Source: Dichotomicrobium sp964540795
Lineage (GTDB): Bacteria; Pseudomonadota; Alphaproteobacteria; Rhizobiales; Rhodomicrobiaceae
Direction of reading: 5' to 3'
Assembly (NCBI GenBank): GCA_964540795.1
Contig: CAZINX010000001.1
Location: forward strand, 248,001-312,000
Length of the DNA stretch: 64,000 nt
Numbering within the stretch: the stretch's first letter is position 1; the number at the start of each line of letters is the position of its first letter. This document shows, piece by piece, positions 29,855 through 37,845 of the stretch. The notes below the pieces were generated by a model that was not told where the DNA came from, searched no databases, and saw nothing but the letters and a program-made list of their open reading frames with translations. A program made the position numbers and the translations under genes.

Positions 29855-30064
29855 TCACGCGATAATGTCCGGGAAAATCTGGTCCTCGATCCGCGCGATC
29901 TCATCCTTGAGCCAGAGCTTGCGTTTTTTCATTCGGGTGATCTCGATCTGGCTAACGGCGCTGGCGTTTTCCATCTCGGCGATGCGCGTGTCCAGCTCGC
30001 GATGCTCCTGCTGGAGTTCGGTCAGGCGCTGCCGCAGGTCGGGCTTTTCATCGCTGCCGTGCAT
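29855..30064 (-). CDS. DUF465 small coiled-coil protein
   Basis: A 69-residue protein of the YdcH/DUF465 type: a helix-turn-helix hairpin with LRQRLTELQQEHRELDTRIA, then ITRMKKRKLWLKDEIARIED. The start at 30064 has GAGAG upstream. A second member of the family is encoded divergently at 30410. Function of the family is not established. Confidence 0.82.
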   Translation of the reverse strand: MHGSDEKPDLRQRLTELQQEHRELDTRIAEMENASAVSQIEITRMKKRKLWLKDEIARIEDQIFPDIIA

Positions 30065-30149
30065 TGTCGCTCTCGTTTTCGCCGCCGCCGAGCGCGCCGA
30101 GTATCGCCCTTCGCGCATGTGAAGGCAAGCCGGGGCGCGCCCGTCAGAG

Positions 30150-30178
30150 TTGACGCGAAAAGGCGAAGCAGATTATTC
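30150..30178 (+). promoter_or_regulatory. Candidate sigma70 promoter
   Basis: TTGACG at 30150-30155, 17 spacer bases, then TTATTC at 30173-30178. Transcription would start near 30185, just before a row of three hairpins. Confidence 0.5.
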
Positions 30179-30186
30179 AAAACGCT

Positions 30187-30264
30187 CTATCGAGCATCCC
30201 TCTCGATAGGCCCGGGGAGGCAGCGGTTCCCCCCGCTGTCTCCCTACAGCCCCTTGTCGCGGGG
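30187..30264 (+). ncRNA. Candidate structured RNA or 5' leader
   Basis: Three hairpins in a row: CTATCGAG/CTCGATAG (30187-30209, perfect 8 bp), GGGAGGCAGCGG/CCGCTGTCTCCC (30215-30244, 12 bp with one G-U pair), and CCCC/GGGG (30250-30264). They start right after the predicted promoter. No T-run follows, so the transcript may continue into the DUF465 gene at 30410 as a structured leader. I could not match it to a known RNA family. Confidence 0.4.
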
Positions 30265-30409
30265 AGAAGAGCCTTCAGCCGTAACGCTTCATCAACCTGA
30301 AGTTGTGTTTGAACCGCCCGCGAGGCGCGCTCGTTGGACAGCGTGTCATTTATCTGTCATACTTAGCCTGTTTCGCGAAATTTTTCGCAACCCAAAGATG
30401 GAGGCTGGT

Positions 30410-30595
30410 ATGGCTCTTGAAGCGCATCTGGAAGGTCTGGCGAGCAAGCACCGCGAGCTTGAAAAGCGGATCGCGGCCGAACTTGCGCACGCCTCGCATG
30501 ACGATTTCAAGGTCGCGGCCCTGAAGCGTGAGAAGCTGCGTATCAAGGACCAGATTGAGCGCTTGCGAATGCACCAGCACGGCTCGGCCGCTTAG
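30410..30595 (+). CDS. DUF465 small coiled-coil protein
   Basis: A 61-residue protein, MALEAHLEGLASKHRELEKR onward, with the family's two helices and the basic turn ALKREKLRIKDQI. I chose ATG 30410 over ATG 30398 because GGAGG lies five bases upstream of the former. It is followed by a strong bidirectional terminator. Confidence 0.8.
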   Translation: MALEAHLEGLASKHRELEKRIAAELAHASHDDFKVAALKREKLRIKDQIERLRMHQHGSAA

Positions 30596-30628
30596 CGCGG
30601 ACGTCACACGCGCTGTAAAAACGCGCTA

Positions 30629-30688
30629 ATACAAAAAGCGCAGACCGAGCGCCGGGAAGGCCGCAGCCTTCCACGGCGCTTTTTGTAT
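30629..30688. terminator. Bidirectional terminator with nested hairpin
   Basis: ATACAAAAAGCGC (30629-30641) is the exact reverse complement of GCGCTTTTTGTAT (30676-30688), so both strands end a GC stem in a T5 run. Inside it, GGAAGGC pairs with GCCTTCC, giving a second hairpin. It ends the DUF465 transcript and insulates hisS. Confidence 0.8.
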
Positions 30689-30761
30689 CCGCCTTCAGCG
30701 TGTTGCCGCTTGAGCACTGATGGGCTAGAAGGAGCGCAACAGAGGCCATATCCCGATTTCA

Positions 30762-32485
30762 TTGATGAGCAAAAAGCAAAAGAAGGCGCCGCGCCCCAAA
30801 GCCCGCCTTCCCAAAGGCATGAGGGATGTCGAGGCGGACGAGCTGCGCGCGGTGGCGCAGATGACGGAGAAAATCCGCGCCGTCTATGAGCGCTACGGGT
30901 TCGAGCCGCTGGACACGCCGGCTTTTGAATACACCGACGCGCTCGGCAAGTTTCTGCCCGACCAGGACCGCCCGAACGAGGGCGTGTTTTCGTTCCAGGA
31001 CGAGGACGAGCAGTGGCTGAGTTTGCGCTATGATCTGACGGCGCCGCTGGCGCGCTACGTGGCGCAGAATTACGATGCGCTGCCCAAGCCGTTTCGCCGC
31101 TACCAGGCCGGGCCAGTCTGGCGCAACGAGAAGCCGGGGCCGGGGCGCTTCCGCCAGTTCATGCAGTTTGACGCCGATACGGTCGGGACGGACAACGTCG
31201 CGGCGGATGCGGAGATGTGCATGATCGCGGCGGATGCGCTGGAGGCGTTGGGCCTCAAGGGCCATTACGTCATTCGCGTTAATAATCGCAAAATACTAGA
31301 TGGCTTACTGGATGCGCTGGATGTCCCTTCGGAAAAGCGCGTTACTGTTTTTCGAGCAATTGATAAGCTAGACCGACTAAATATCGCAGGCGTCACACTC
31401 CTGCTTGGCGAAGGGCGTACAGACGAAAGCGGAGACTTTACGCCTGGTGCCAAGTTGAGCAGAGAGCAAGTCGAAAGGATCGTACGCTTCTTGGAGCATG
31501 CAACTTCAGCTTTCGCTCAATGGACAAGCGCAAATTTTGACGGTGTTCGCGAGGTTAGGTCGGTAAAGGGCGCTTCGGCTCATGAAATTTCCCTCCCTTC
31601 GAATAGCGACGTGATTGAGTTTATGAGGCGTGAGTTCGGTGTATCAGACAAAGCGCAAGCTGGTTTGGATGAACTTCAAGCGATCAGCGAAATATCTGCG
31701 GCAAGCGGTTTTGGAGCCGAGAAAATTCTGGTTTCGCCATCTGTAGTACGTGGGCTTGGCTACTATACTGGTCCGGTATTTGAGGCGGAACTTACATTTG
31801 AAGCAATAGATGACGACGGCAGGCCCGTGCGCTTCGGCTCGGTCGGCGGCGGCGGGCGCTATGACGGCCTCGTCTCGNNNNNNNNNNNNNNNNNNNNNNN
31901 NNNNNNNNNNNNNNNNNNNNNNNNNNNNNNNNNNNNNNNNNNNNNNNNNNNNNNNNNNNNNNNNNNNNNNNNNNNNNGCCCGTGCGCTTCGGCTCGGTCG
32001 GCGGCGGCGGGCGCTATGACGGCCTCGTCTCGCGCTTCAAGGGCGCGGAAGTCCCGGCGACCGGCTTTTCCATCGGCGTCTCGCGCCTCTACGCCGCGCT
32101 CAGGGCGCTCGGCAAGATCGAGACCGGCGCGGAACACGGCCCGGTCGTCGTGCTGGTCATGGACCATGAGCGCACCGGCGACTACGCCCGCATGACCCAA
32201 GCCCTGCGCGCCGCCGGCATACGTGCGGAAATGTATGTCGGCACTTCGGGTATGCGCGCGCAGATGAAATATGCCGACAAGCGCGCCGCGCCATGCGTCG
32301 TCATTCAGGGCGAGGACGAGCGCGCCCGCGGCGAAGTTCAGATCAAGGACCTGATCGAGGGCGCGAAACTGTCTGAGCAGATCGAGGACAATGTGAGCTG
32401 GCGCGAGGGCCGCCCGGCGCAGTTCAGCGTGCCGGAAGCCGAGATGGTGGAGGCCGTCCAGAGCGTGCTGGCGAGGTATGACTGA
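30762..32485 (+). CDS. hisS: Histidine-tRNA ligase, interrupted by an assembly gap
   Basis: Charges tRNA-His. The N-terminal class II core is intact (YDLTAPLARYVAQNY, RYQAGPVWRNEKPGPGRFRQ), as are GLGYYTGPVFEAE, GGGRYDGLV and the C-terminal anticodon-binding domain. A run of 100 N interrupts it, and the same 55 bases occur on both sides; removing one copy and the N gives a continuous frame of 522 residues, a normal length. Codons between about 31262 and 31822 are much more AT-rich than the rest. The stop overlaps the hisZ start by one base. Confidence 0.9.
31262..31822 (+). other. Low-GC segment inside hisS
   Basis: By hand count, 31261-31320 is 45% GC and 31741-31800 is 48%, against 68% at 31201-31260 and 73% at 32041-32100. 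The segment uses codons rare elsewhere here, such as ATA, CTA and TTA, yet stays in frame and encodes a plausible HisRS middle region. It ends at the copy of the repeat that borders the N-run. A homologous insert from another organism, by recombination or by assembly, is the simplest reading. Confidence 0.7.
31823..31877 (+). repeat. 55-bp direct repeat, left copy, at gap edge
   Basis: Identical to 31978-32032. It encodes PVRFGSVGGGGRYDGLVS of hisS. Because the right copy starts exactly at the end of the N-run, the two are the same genomic sequence seen at two contig ends. Confidence 0.9.
31878..31977. other. 100-N scaffold gap
   Basis: Exactly 100 N, a placeholder length and not a measured distance. 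It breaks the hisS frame only artificially. Confidence 0.98.
31978..32032 (+). repeat. 55-bp direct repeat, right copy, at gap edge
   Basis: Identical to 31823-31877 and beginning at the first base after the gap; see the left copy. Confidence 0.9.
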
Positions 32486-33657
32486 TGGTCGCCGAAACCG
32501 CCCGCGCCTTCGACGCGCTGGAACGCCAGGCGAATCAGCTCGTTGCGCTGTTTCAGGCGGCCGGCTATGAGCGCGTCGCGCCGGCAATTATTCAGCCCGC
32601 CTCGATCTTCCTGGACCGCGTGGGCGAGGCGATCCGCAGCCGCACCTACCTTTTCACTGATGCCGATGGCACCGAGCTGTGCCTGCGCCCGGACCTGACG
32701 ATCCCGGCGGCCCGGCTCTACATGGAACGCCACCCCGGCGCGGATATCCCGGCGCGCTATTGCTACAACGGCCCGGCGTTCCGCCATCAGCCGGCGGACA
32801 ATGCGCTTTTGCCGCGCGAGTTCCGGCAGGCCGGGGTCGAGTATTTCGGCGCGGGCGACCGCGAAAAGGCGGAAGTCGAAGTGCTCGCGCTGGTGCATGA
32901 GGGCGTGACGCGCGCGGGCCTTGAGGACTTCCGATTGCATATCGGCGATCTGGGCCTGTTCCGCGCGCTGCTCGACACGCTGGGCCTGCCCGAGCGCTGG
33001 CGCCTGCGCCTTGTGAACAGCTTCTGGCGGCCGCAGGCGTTTCACGCCACGCTTCAGCAACTGTGCGAGGGCGGGGCGGCAGCGCGCCGGCCAGAGGACG
33101 AACTGGCGCGGCGGCTGGACCCGAAGGACCGCGACGCGGCCGAGAGCATGGTCGGCGACTATTTGGCCGAGCACGACATCGCGCTGATAGGCACGCGGAC
33201 GCTCGGAGAGATCACCGAACGGCTGCTGGAGCGCGCGGCGGATATGCGCGAAGCCCCGCTGCCGCGCGACCATGCCCGGCTGATCGAGGCTTATCTGGCG
33301 GTCTCCGGCCCGGCGCGCGCCGCGCTGGCGCGGATCGAGGATTTGCTGAGCGAGGCGGGCCTGCGCATGAAGGGCGCGCTCGACAGTTACCGCCGACGCT
33401 GCGACCTCATGCAGAAGGCGAATATCGACCTGAGCAATACAGTGTTCTCCGCCGATTTCGGCCGCCACTTCGAATATTACAGCGGCTTCGTTTTCCAGAT
33501 CGAGGTGCCGGGCGCAGGGCGTGCGGGCCATATCGCGGGCGGGGGGCGCTACGACGGGCTGCTGGCGGAAATCGGCGCGGCGCTGGACGTGCCGGCGGTC
33601 GGCTCGGCCATTCACACCGAGCGCCTGCTCGCCGCCGTGCAGGGGACACTGGAATGA
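32485..33657 (+). CDS. hisZ: ATP phosphoribosyltransferase regulatory subunit
   Basis: A catalytically inactive HisRS paralogue that activates the short form of HisG in the first step of histidine synthesis. The 390 residues keep the HisRS fold motifs LRPDLTIPAARLYMERHP, RHQPADNALLPREFRQAGVE and GGGRYDGLLAEIG, but lack the tRNA-binding C-terminal domain. The start overlaps the hisS stop (TGATG) and the stop overlaps the hisG start (ATGA). Confidence 0.93.
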   Translation: MVAETARAFDALERQANQLVALFQAAGYERVAPAIIQPASIFLDRVGEAIRSRTYLFTDADGTELCLRPDLTIPAARLYMERHPGADIPARYCYNGPAFRHQPADNALLPREFRQAGVEYFGAGDREKAEVEVLALVHEGVTRAGLEDFRLHIGDLGLFRALLDTLGLPERWRLRLVNSFWRPQAFHATLQQLCEGGAAARRPEDELARRLDPKDRDAAESMVGDYLAEHDIALIGTRTLGEITERLLERAADMREAPLPRDHARLIEAYLAVSGPARAALARIEDLLSEAGLRMKGALDSYRRRCDLMQKANIDLSNTVFSADFGRHFEYYSGFVFQIEVPGAGRAGHIAGGGRYDGLLAEIGAALDVPAVGSAIHTERLLAAVQGTLE

Positions 33658-34406
33658 CCGCGATCGCCGAAGAGGACGCCAGCGGGGACAAGCTGATCCT
33701 CGCCGTGCCGTCGAAAGGCCGGCTTATGGAGCGCAGCCTGGCGATTTTTGACGAGGCGGGGCTTGGCTTGCTCCGCACCGGGCACGAACGGGGCTATCGG
33801 GGCGCGGTGGAGGGCCGCGATGACATCGCCGTGCTGTTCCTGTCGGCCTCGGAGATCGCGCATTATCTCGGCTCGGGCCGGGCGCATCTGGGCATCACGG
33901 GCGAAGACCTCGTGCGCGAGGAAATCCCGCGCTGGGACGAGCGCGCCGAACTGGTGCGTCCGCTGGGATTCGGGCGAGCCGATGTCGTTGTCGCCGCGCC
34001 GGCCTGCTGGATCGACGTGCAGGGCATGGGCGATCTGGAGGATATGGCCGCGCTGTTCTACCGGGTGCATGGCCGGCGGCTGCGGGTGGCGACAAAGTTT
34101 CCGGTGCTGACACGGCGCTTTTTCGCAAGCTGGGGCGTGAGCGGCTACCGGATCGTGGAGAGCCTCGGCGCGACCGAGGGCGCGCCGGCCGCCGGTACCG
34201 CCGAGATGATCGTTGACATCACCTCGACTGGCGCGACGCTGAAGGCCAATCACCTGAAAGTGCTGGATGACGGCGTGATCCTGAAATCTCAGGCCAATCT
34301 CGTCGCCTCGAAAGCCGCGCGGTGGGGCGATCGCGCCCAGGCCGCCCGCGCCGTGATCGAAGCGCGCATCGCCGCGCCGCTCAACGCTGACGCGGTGGGG
34401 TCTTGA
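33654..34406 (+). CDS. hisG: ATP phosphoribosyltransferase catalytic subunit, short form
   Basis: Joins ATP and PRPP as the first step of histidine synthesis. The 250 residues include LAVPSKGRLMERSLAIFDEA, LGITGEDLV, and the PRPP-binding IVDITSTGATLKAN. It lacks the C-terminal regulatory domain of the long form, in keeping with the adjacent hisZ. ATG 33654 overlaps the hisZ stop; the longer open frame upstream is a shadow of hisZ. Its 3' end overlaps the convergent SDR gene by 26 bases. Confidence 0.95.
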   Translation: MTAIAEEDASGDKLILAVPSKGRLMERSLAIFDEAGLGLLRTGHERGYRGAVEGRDDIAVLFLSASEIAHYLGSGRAHLGITGEDLVREEIPRWDERAELVRPLGFGRADVVVAAPACWIDVQGMGDLEDMAALFYRVHGRRLRVATKFPVLTRRFFASWGVSGYRIVESLGATEGAPAAGTAEMIVDITSTGATLKANHLKVLDDGVILKSQANLVASKAARWGDRAQAARAVIEARIAAPLNADAVGS

Positions 34407-35184
34407 CGTCCACGGTGAAGTTCAGCGGCCGCCGCCCGCCATCGGCATAGATCGTCTCGCCAGTGATATAGCTGGCCGCGTCGCTGGCGAGGAACTGGAC
34501 GATATGCGCGATTTCCTCCGGGTGGCCGAAGCGACCCAGCGGCGTGCGCGACAGCACCTTGCGCGCCGCTTCGGGGTCGCCTGCGGTGGGCTTGAGCATC
34601 TCGGTCATGATGCTGCCCGGCGCGACGGCGTTCACGCGGATGCCGTGCTCAGCCAGCGCCAGCGACATCGCCTTGGTAAGTTGCGACAGCGCGCCTTTCG
34701 ACATTGTGTAGGCGACATGGTCGGGCAGGGCGAAGTGATCGTTCACCGAACTCATGTTGATGATGCTGCCGGGACGCTCGCCCGCCTGCACCTGGCTGAC
34801 CATCTGGCGGGCCACGGCCTGGCCGAGCAGGAACGCGCCCTTGACGTTGGTGGCGAACACGCGGTTCAGCTCATCTTCGCGCAATTCCAGGAACGGTGCG
34901 CTGTCCATGACGGCGGCGTTGTTGACGAGGATGTCGATGCGCCCATAGGCGTTGAGCGTCTCGGCGATCAGGTTGCGCACATCGAGCCGCTCGGCGACGT
35001 TGCAGAGGATGAACCGCGCCTCGTGGCCGCCCCCGCCAAGCCCGTCGGCCACTTCCTCGCCCAGCGTCTCGTTGATATCGGCTACCACCACCTTTGCGCC
35101 GACATGGGCGAGCCGGCTGGCGCAGGCCCGGCCGATGCCGCGCGCCGCGCCGCTGATGATCGCAACCTTGCCCTCAAGGCTCAT
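34381..35184 (-). CDS. SDR-family oxidoreductase
   Basis: A 267-residue classical short-chain dehydrogenase. The cofactor motif is SGAARGIGRA, the NNAA motif is NNAAVMD, and the catalytic Ser, Tyr and Lys are in MSSVND and YTMSKGA. The Asp in VVVADINE suggests NAD preference. Closest in look to glucose-1-dehydrogenase and 3-oxoacyl-ACP reductase types; substrate unknown. ATG 35184 gives the canonical N-terminus MSLEGKVAIISG. Confidence 0.85.
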   Translation of the reverse strand: MSLEGKVAIISGAARGIGRACASRLAHVGAKVVVADINETLGEEVADGLGGGGHEARFILCNVAERLDVRNLIAETLNAYGRIDILVNNAAVMDSAPFLELREDELNRVFATNVKGAFLLGQAVARQMVSQVQAGERPGSIINMSSVNDHFALPDHVAYTMSKGALSQLTKAMSLALAEHGIRVNAVAPGSIMTEMLKPTAGDPEAARKVLSRTPLGRFGHPEEIAHIVQFLASDAASYITGETIYADGGRRPLNFTVDVKTPPRQR

Positions 35185-35214
35185 TGCCGGTTCCTCGGGC
35201 GGGGGCAAATGGTG

Positions 35215-36348
35215 TCACTGTACCTTCTCCGCCTGGAGATCGAAGCTGACCGTCACCTCGTCCGTCACGGTGATCCCAGAGATCGGGCCGTCCGGGCCGA
35301 CGCCGTACTCCAGCCGGTTAATGGTCACCTCGCCGGAGGCCGTCGCCGTGTCACCTGAAACGTCGATGGTGAACGGCACGGCCACCTCGCCGCTGTTGCC
35401 CTTCAATTCCAGCGTCCCGTTCAGCAGGTAGGCGTTGCCGCCCTCGGCCTTTTCGGCTCGGTCCGCCGTGAAGGTTGCCTGCGGATACTCGCTTGTGTTG
35501 AACCAGTCGGAGCCGGGCAGAGTTCCGTCAACGTCGCTGTTGCCGGTCTTCACGCTGGCGATCTGGATGATGATCGTCGCTTCGGTCTGCTCGGGCGCGG
35601 CCGGATCGAACATCACGTCGCCGGAGAACTCTTCGAACGCGCCTTCGATAGTCGTGCCCGCGGCGGTGCCGGAAAAGCCGATCTCGCTCTTGTCGGGCAG
35701 GATTTTCCACTCCGCCGCGTGCACTTCAGCCCAGACGAGCGGCACGAGCAGGCCGGCAAGCGCGACACTGGTCACGGCCCGGCGCGCGCGGCGCGGCAAC
35801 ATTCTCTGCATGACATTATCCTTCAAAATGAATGCATGGCGCAGCGCGGCCGCCGCGTGGATCGCCACGACGGCCACGAGAAGCCAGGCGAGCGCCCAAT
35901 GCGTGGTCTGGAAAACCGGCTCCCAGGCCTGTTTCGTCTCGCTCGGCAGATCCGCGAGCCACGGGATGTGCGGCAGCGTGAACAGCCCGAACACCTCAGT
36001 CGGCACCGACAGCGGCGAAGCGGACACGCGCGCCCAGCCGCTCAACGGTAGCGCGAACATCAAGGCGTACAGACCGAAATGCGCCGCCCCCGCGGCCCGG
36101 CGCTCCCACACGGGCATGTCCGCGGGCATGGCCGGCGGCGGCGACACCTGCCGCCAGATGACGCGAATCAGGACGAGCGCAAACAGGCTCACGCCGAACG
36201 ACTTGTGCAGCTGATAGAGCCACAGCTTGTACTGCAGATCGCCCTGAACCTCGGTCATGTAGAGGCCGAGGCCCACCATGCCCGCGATCACGAGCGCGAT
36301 CAGCCAGTGCAACAGCTTGGCGAAGCCGGAATAGTCGCTGCGCGCCAT
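35215..36348 (-). CDS. Cytochrome b561-YceI fusion protein
   Basis: A 377-residue protein. Residues 1-185 form a cytochrome b561 domain with four membrane helices and His ligands (KLLHWLIALVIAGMVGLGLY, LHKSFGVSLFALVLI, TTHWALAWLLVAVVAIHA). After a further hydrophobic segment, residues 215-377 are a YceI-like lipocalin-fold domain (WKILPDKSEIGFSG, FDPAAPEQTEATI, LTFTADRAE-like ATFTADRAEKAEG) that in relatives binds isoprenoid lipids. The likely design is a membrane diheme electron carrier linked to a periplasmic quinone- or lipid-binding domain. It follows the glyoxalase gene by four bases. Confidence 0.85.
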   Translation of the reverse strand: MARSDYSGFAKLLHWLIALVIAGMVGLGLYMTEVQGDLQYKLWLYQLHKSFGVSLFALVLIRVIWRQVSPPPAMPADMPVWERRAAGAAHFGLYALMFALPLSGWARVSASPLSVPTEVFGLFTLPHIPWLADLPSETKQAWEPVFQTTHWALAWLLVAVVAIHAAAALRHAFILKDNVMQRMLPRRARRAVTSVALAGLLVPLVWAEVHAAEWKILPDKSEIGFSGTAAGTTIEGAFEEFSGDVMFDPAAPEQTEATIIIQIASVKTGNSDVDGTLPGSDWFNTSEYPQATFTADRAEKAEGGNAYLLNGTLELKGNSGEVAVPFTIDVSGDTATASGEVTINRLEYGVGPDGPISGITVTDEVTVSFDLQAEKVQ

Positions 36349-36352
36349 CGGC

Positions 36353-36772
36353 TTACCAGGAGCCAGTGTTTTCCATCGAGGCCCACGGCTCCCGCGGCGG
36401 CAGCGCATCGCCTTTCTGGAGCAGTTCAATCGAGATGTTGTCGGGCGAGCGGACGAAGGCCATGTGGCCGTCGCGCGGCGGCCGATTGATGGTCACGCCC
36501 TTGTCCATGAGCCGCTGGCAGGTTTCGTAGATGTTGTCGACGCGGTAGGCGAGATGCCCGAAATTGCGCCCGCCGGTGTACTCTTCCGGGTCCCAGTTGT
36601 AGGTCAGTTCCAGTTCGGCATGTTCATCGCCCGGCGCGCGAAGAAAGATGAGCGTGAACCGTCCCTGCTCGCTGTCGCGCCGGCGCACCTCCTCAAGCCC
36701 CAGGGCGTTGCAGTAGAAATCGAGAGATTCCTCGATGTCACTGATGCGCACCATCGTATGAAGATATTCCAT
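36353..36772 (-). CDS. gloA: Lactoylglutathione lyase (glyoxalase I)
   Basis: Converts the methylglyoxal-glutathione adduct to lactoylglutathione. The 139 residues show metal ligands at the expected places: His in YLHTMVRI, Glu in AELELTYNW, His in NFGHLAYRV and Glu in SIELLQKG. AGGAGGGGAG precedes ATG 36772, which decides the start. Probably co-transcribed with the b561-YceI gene. Confidence 0.93.
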   Translation of the reverse strand: MEYLHTMVRISDIEESLDFYCNALGLEEVRRRDSEQGRFTLIFLRAPGDEHAELELTYNWDPEEYTGGRNFGHLAYRVDNIYETCQRLMDKGVTINRPPRDGHMAFVRSPDNISIELLQKGDALPPREPWASMENTGSW

Positions 36773-37256
36773 CACTCCCCTCCTCATTGTCAGGGCAAGC
36801 GGCGAACCAACCGCTCCTGATATCGCCTGTCTGGCAGTTAATCCCGTCGCCGGCGCGGCGCAAGCGCGCGTTTCGACGCTGACAAAAGCGTGAATGGCGT
36901 TTGGCGCGGGCAAGGATGGTCGTTGATTCGTGGAAATTCGCGTATTCGTTGCATTTTTGCGCTGGACGCTCGTTAACATTTATGCAACCTAAGCGTGTGT
37001 CGCGGTGCCGAAGGGTGTTTTCCACCTCTTGCCCGGTCCGAAATATGGTGGAAAGTCAATCGCTTGGAGTCGGCCGGCGAATAGCCGGAAAGAACGATGG
37101 TTAAAATGGCGTTACAAACCCGGCGCTCGGCGCTACATTCCGATAGCTAGCAAGTCATGCGGCTGACAAGTCGTTAACACAGCGTTTCCGGCGATCGCGA
37201 GCGAAGAGGGCAACTCGCAAGCGGACGCCGGATCGAAGTAAGCGGGGGACTGACTA
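36773..37256. other. Long divergent intergenic region
   Basis: These 484 bases separate gloA and the cold-shock-domain gene. No gene is evident. The stretch 36920-37160 is AT-richer than its surroundings and carries a promoter-like pair at 36950-36979, a small inverted repeat GTTGCAT/ATGCAAC (36948-36954 and 36982-36988), and a CCGGC/GCCGG stem near 37072-37087. Confidence 0.5.
36950..36979 (+). promoter_or_regulatory. Candidate promoter of the cold-shock-domain gene
   Basis: TTGCAT at 36950-36955 followed after 18 bases by TAACAT at 36974-36979. If used, the mRNA leader would be about 270 bases long, as is common for cold-shock genes. Confidence 0.35.
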
Positions 37257-37835
37257 ATGGGGGATAAACAACCTCCTCATTCCACGACTCTATCTGCGCT
37301 GTCGAAGTCTGGAGGCATGGACGTCGCGGTCATCGCCGGCCAGATCAAGTGGTTCGACGCGTCCAAAGGCTTCGGCTTCATCGTGCCGGACAACGGCCTG
37401 CCGGATGTGCTGTTGCATGTTACCGTGCTGCGGCGTGACGGCTTCCAGACCGCGCATGAGGGCGCACGGGTGGTGTGCGAGGTCACCAACAGCGAAAAGG
37501 GGTTGCAGGCGATCCGTGTCGTCGACATGGACGAGAGCACCGCTGTCCATCCGTTGCAGTTGCCGCAGCGCACGCGGGTCAAGGTCGAACCGGAGAGCGA
37601 CTGGGAGCGGGCCATGGTGAAATGGTTTAACCGCCAGCGCGGCTTTGGCTTCTTGACACGCGGCGAGGGAACCGAGGATATCTTCGTTCATATGGAGACG
37701 CTGCGGCGGTTCGGCTTTGCGGAACTGCGCCCCTTGCAGATTGTTCAGGTGCGTTATGGCAAAGGCGAGAAAGGCCTCATGGCGGCGGAGCTTCGCCCGG
37801 ACGGCAAGCCGTCGATCCTCTCCTCCTCGCATTGA
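37257..37835 (+). CDS. Twin cold-shock-domain protein
   Basis: A 192-residue RNA/DNA-binding protein with two cold-shock domains. The first has IKWFDASKGFGFIVPD and DVLLHVTVL, the second VKWFNRQRGFGFLTRG and DIFVHMETL, with both RNP motifs intact. A 25-residue N-terminal tail and a linker are specific to the alphaproteobacterial double-domain form. Such proteins act in stationary phase or cold. GGGGG precedes ATG 37257. Confidence 0.9.
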   Translation: MGDKQPPHSTTLSALSKSGGMDVAVIAGQIKWFDASKGFGFIVPDNGLPDVLLHVTVLRRDGFQTAHEGARVVCEVTNSEKGLQAIRVVDMDESTAVHPLQLPQRTRVKVEPESDWERAMVKWFNRQRGFGFLTRGEGTEDIFVHMETLRRFGFAELRPLQIVQVRYGKGEKGLMAAELRPDGKPSILSSSH

Positions 37836-37845
37836 CCGGCGGCGT

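Larger units (their letters stand above)
30065..30409. other. Intergenic stretch between divergent DUF465 genes
   Basis: These 345 bases hold no convincing gene. They contain a sigma70-like promoter at 30150-30178 and a string of hairpins from 30187 to 30264, listed separately, followed by an unstructured AT-richer stretch (30340-30397) that leads into the ribosome binding site of the second DUF465 gene. Confidence 0.5.

Noticed and set aside
31823..32032. A true 55-bp tandem duplication inside hisS
   Set aside because: The copies meet the N-run exactly and keeping both would break the protein; overlapping contig ends explain it better.
33063..33653. Upstream extension of hisG into the hisZ coding region
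   Set aside because: The frame is open only because of GC bias. hisG homology begins exactly at ATG 33654, which overlaps the hisZ stop.
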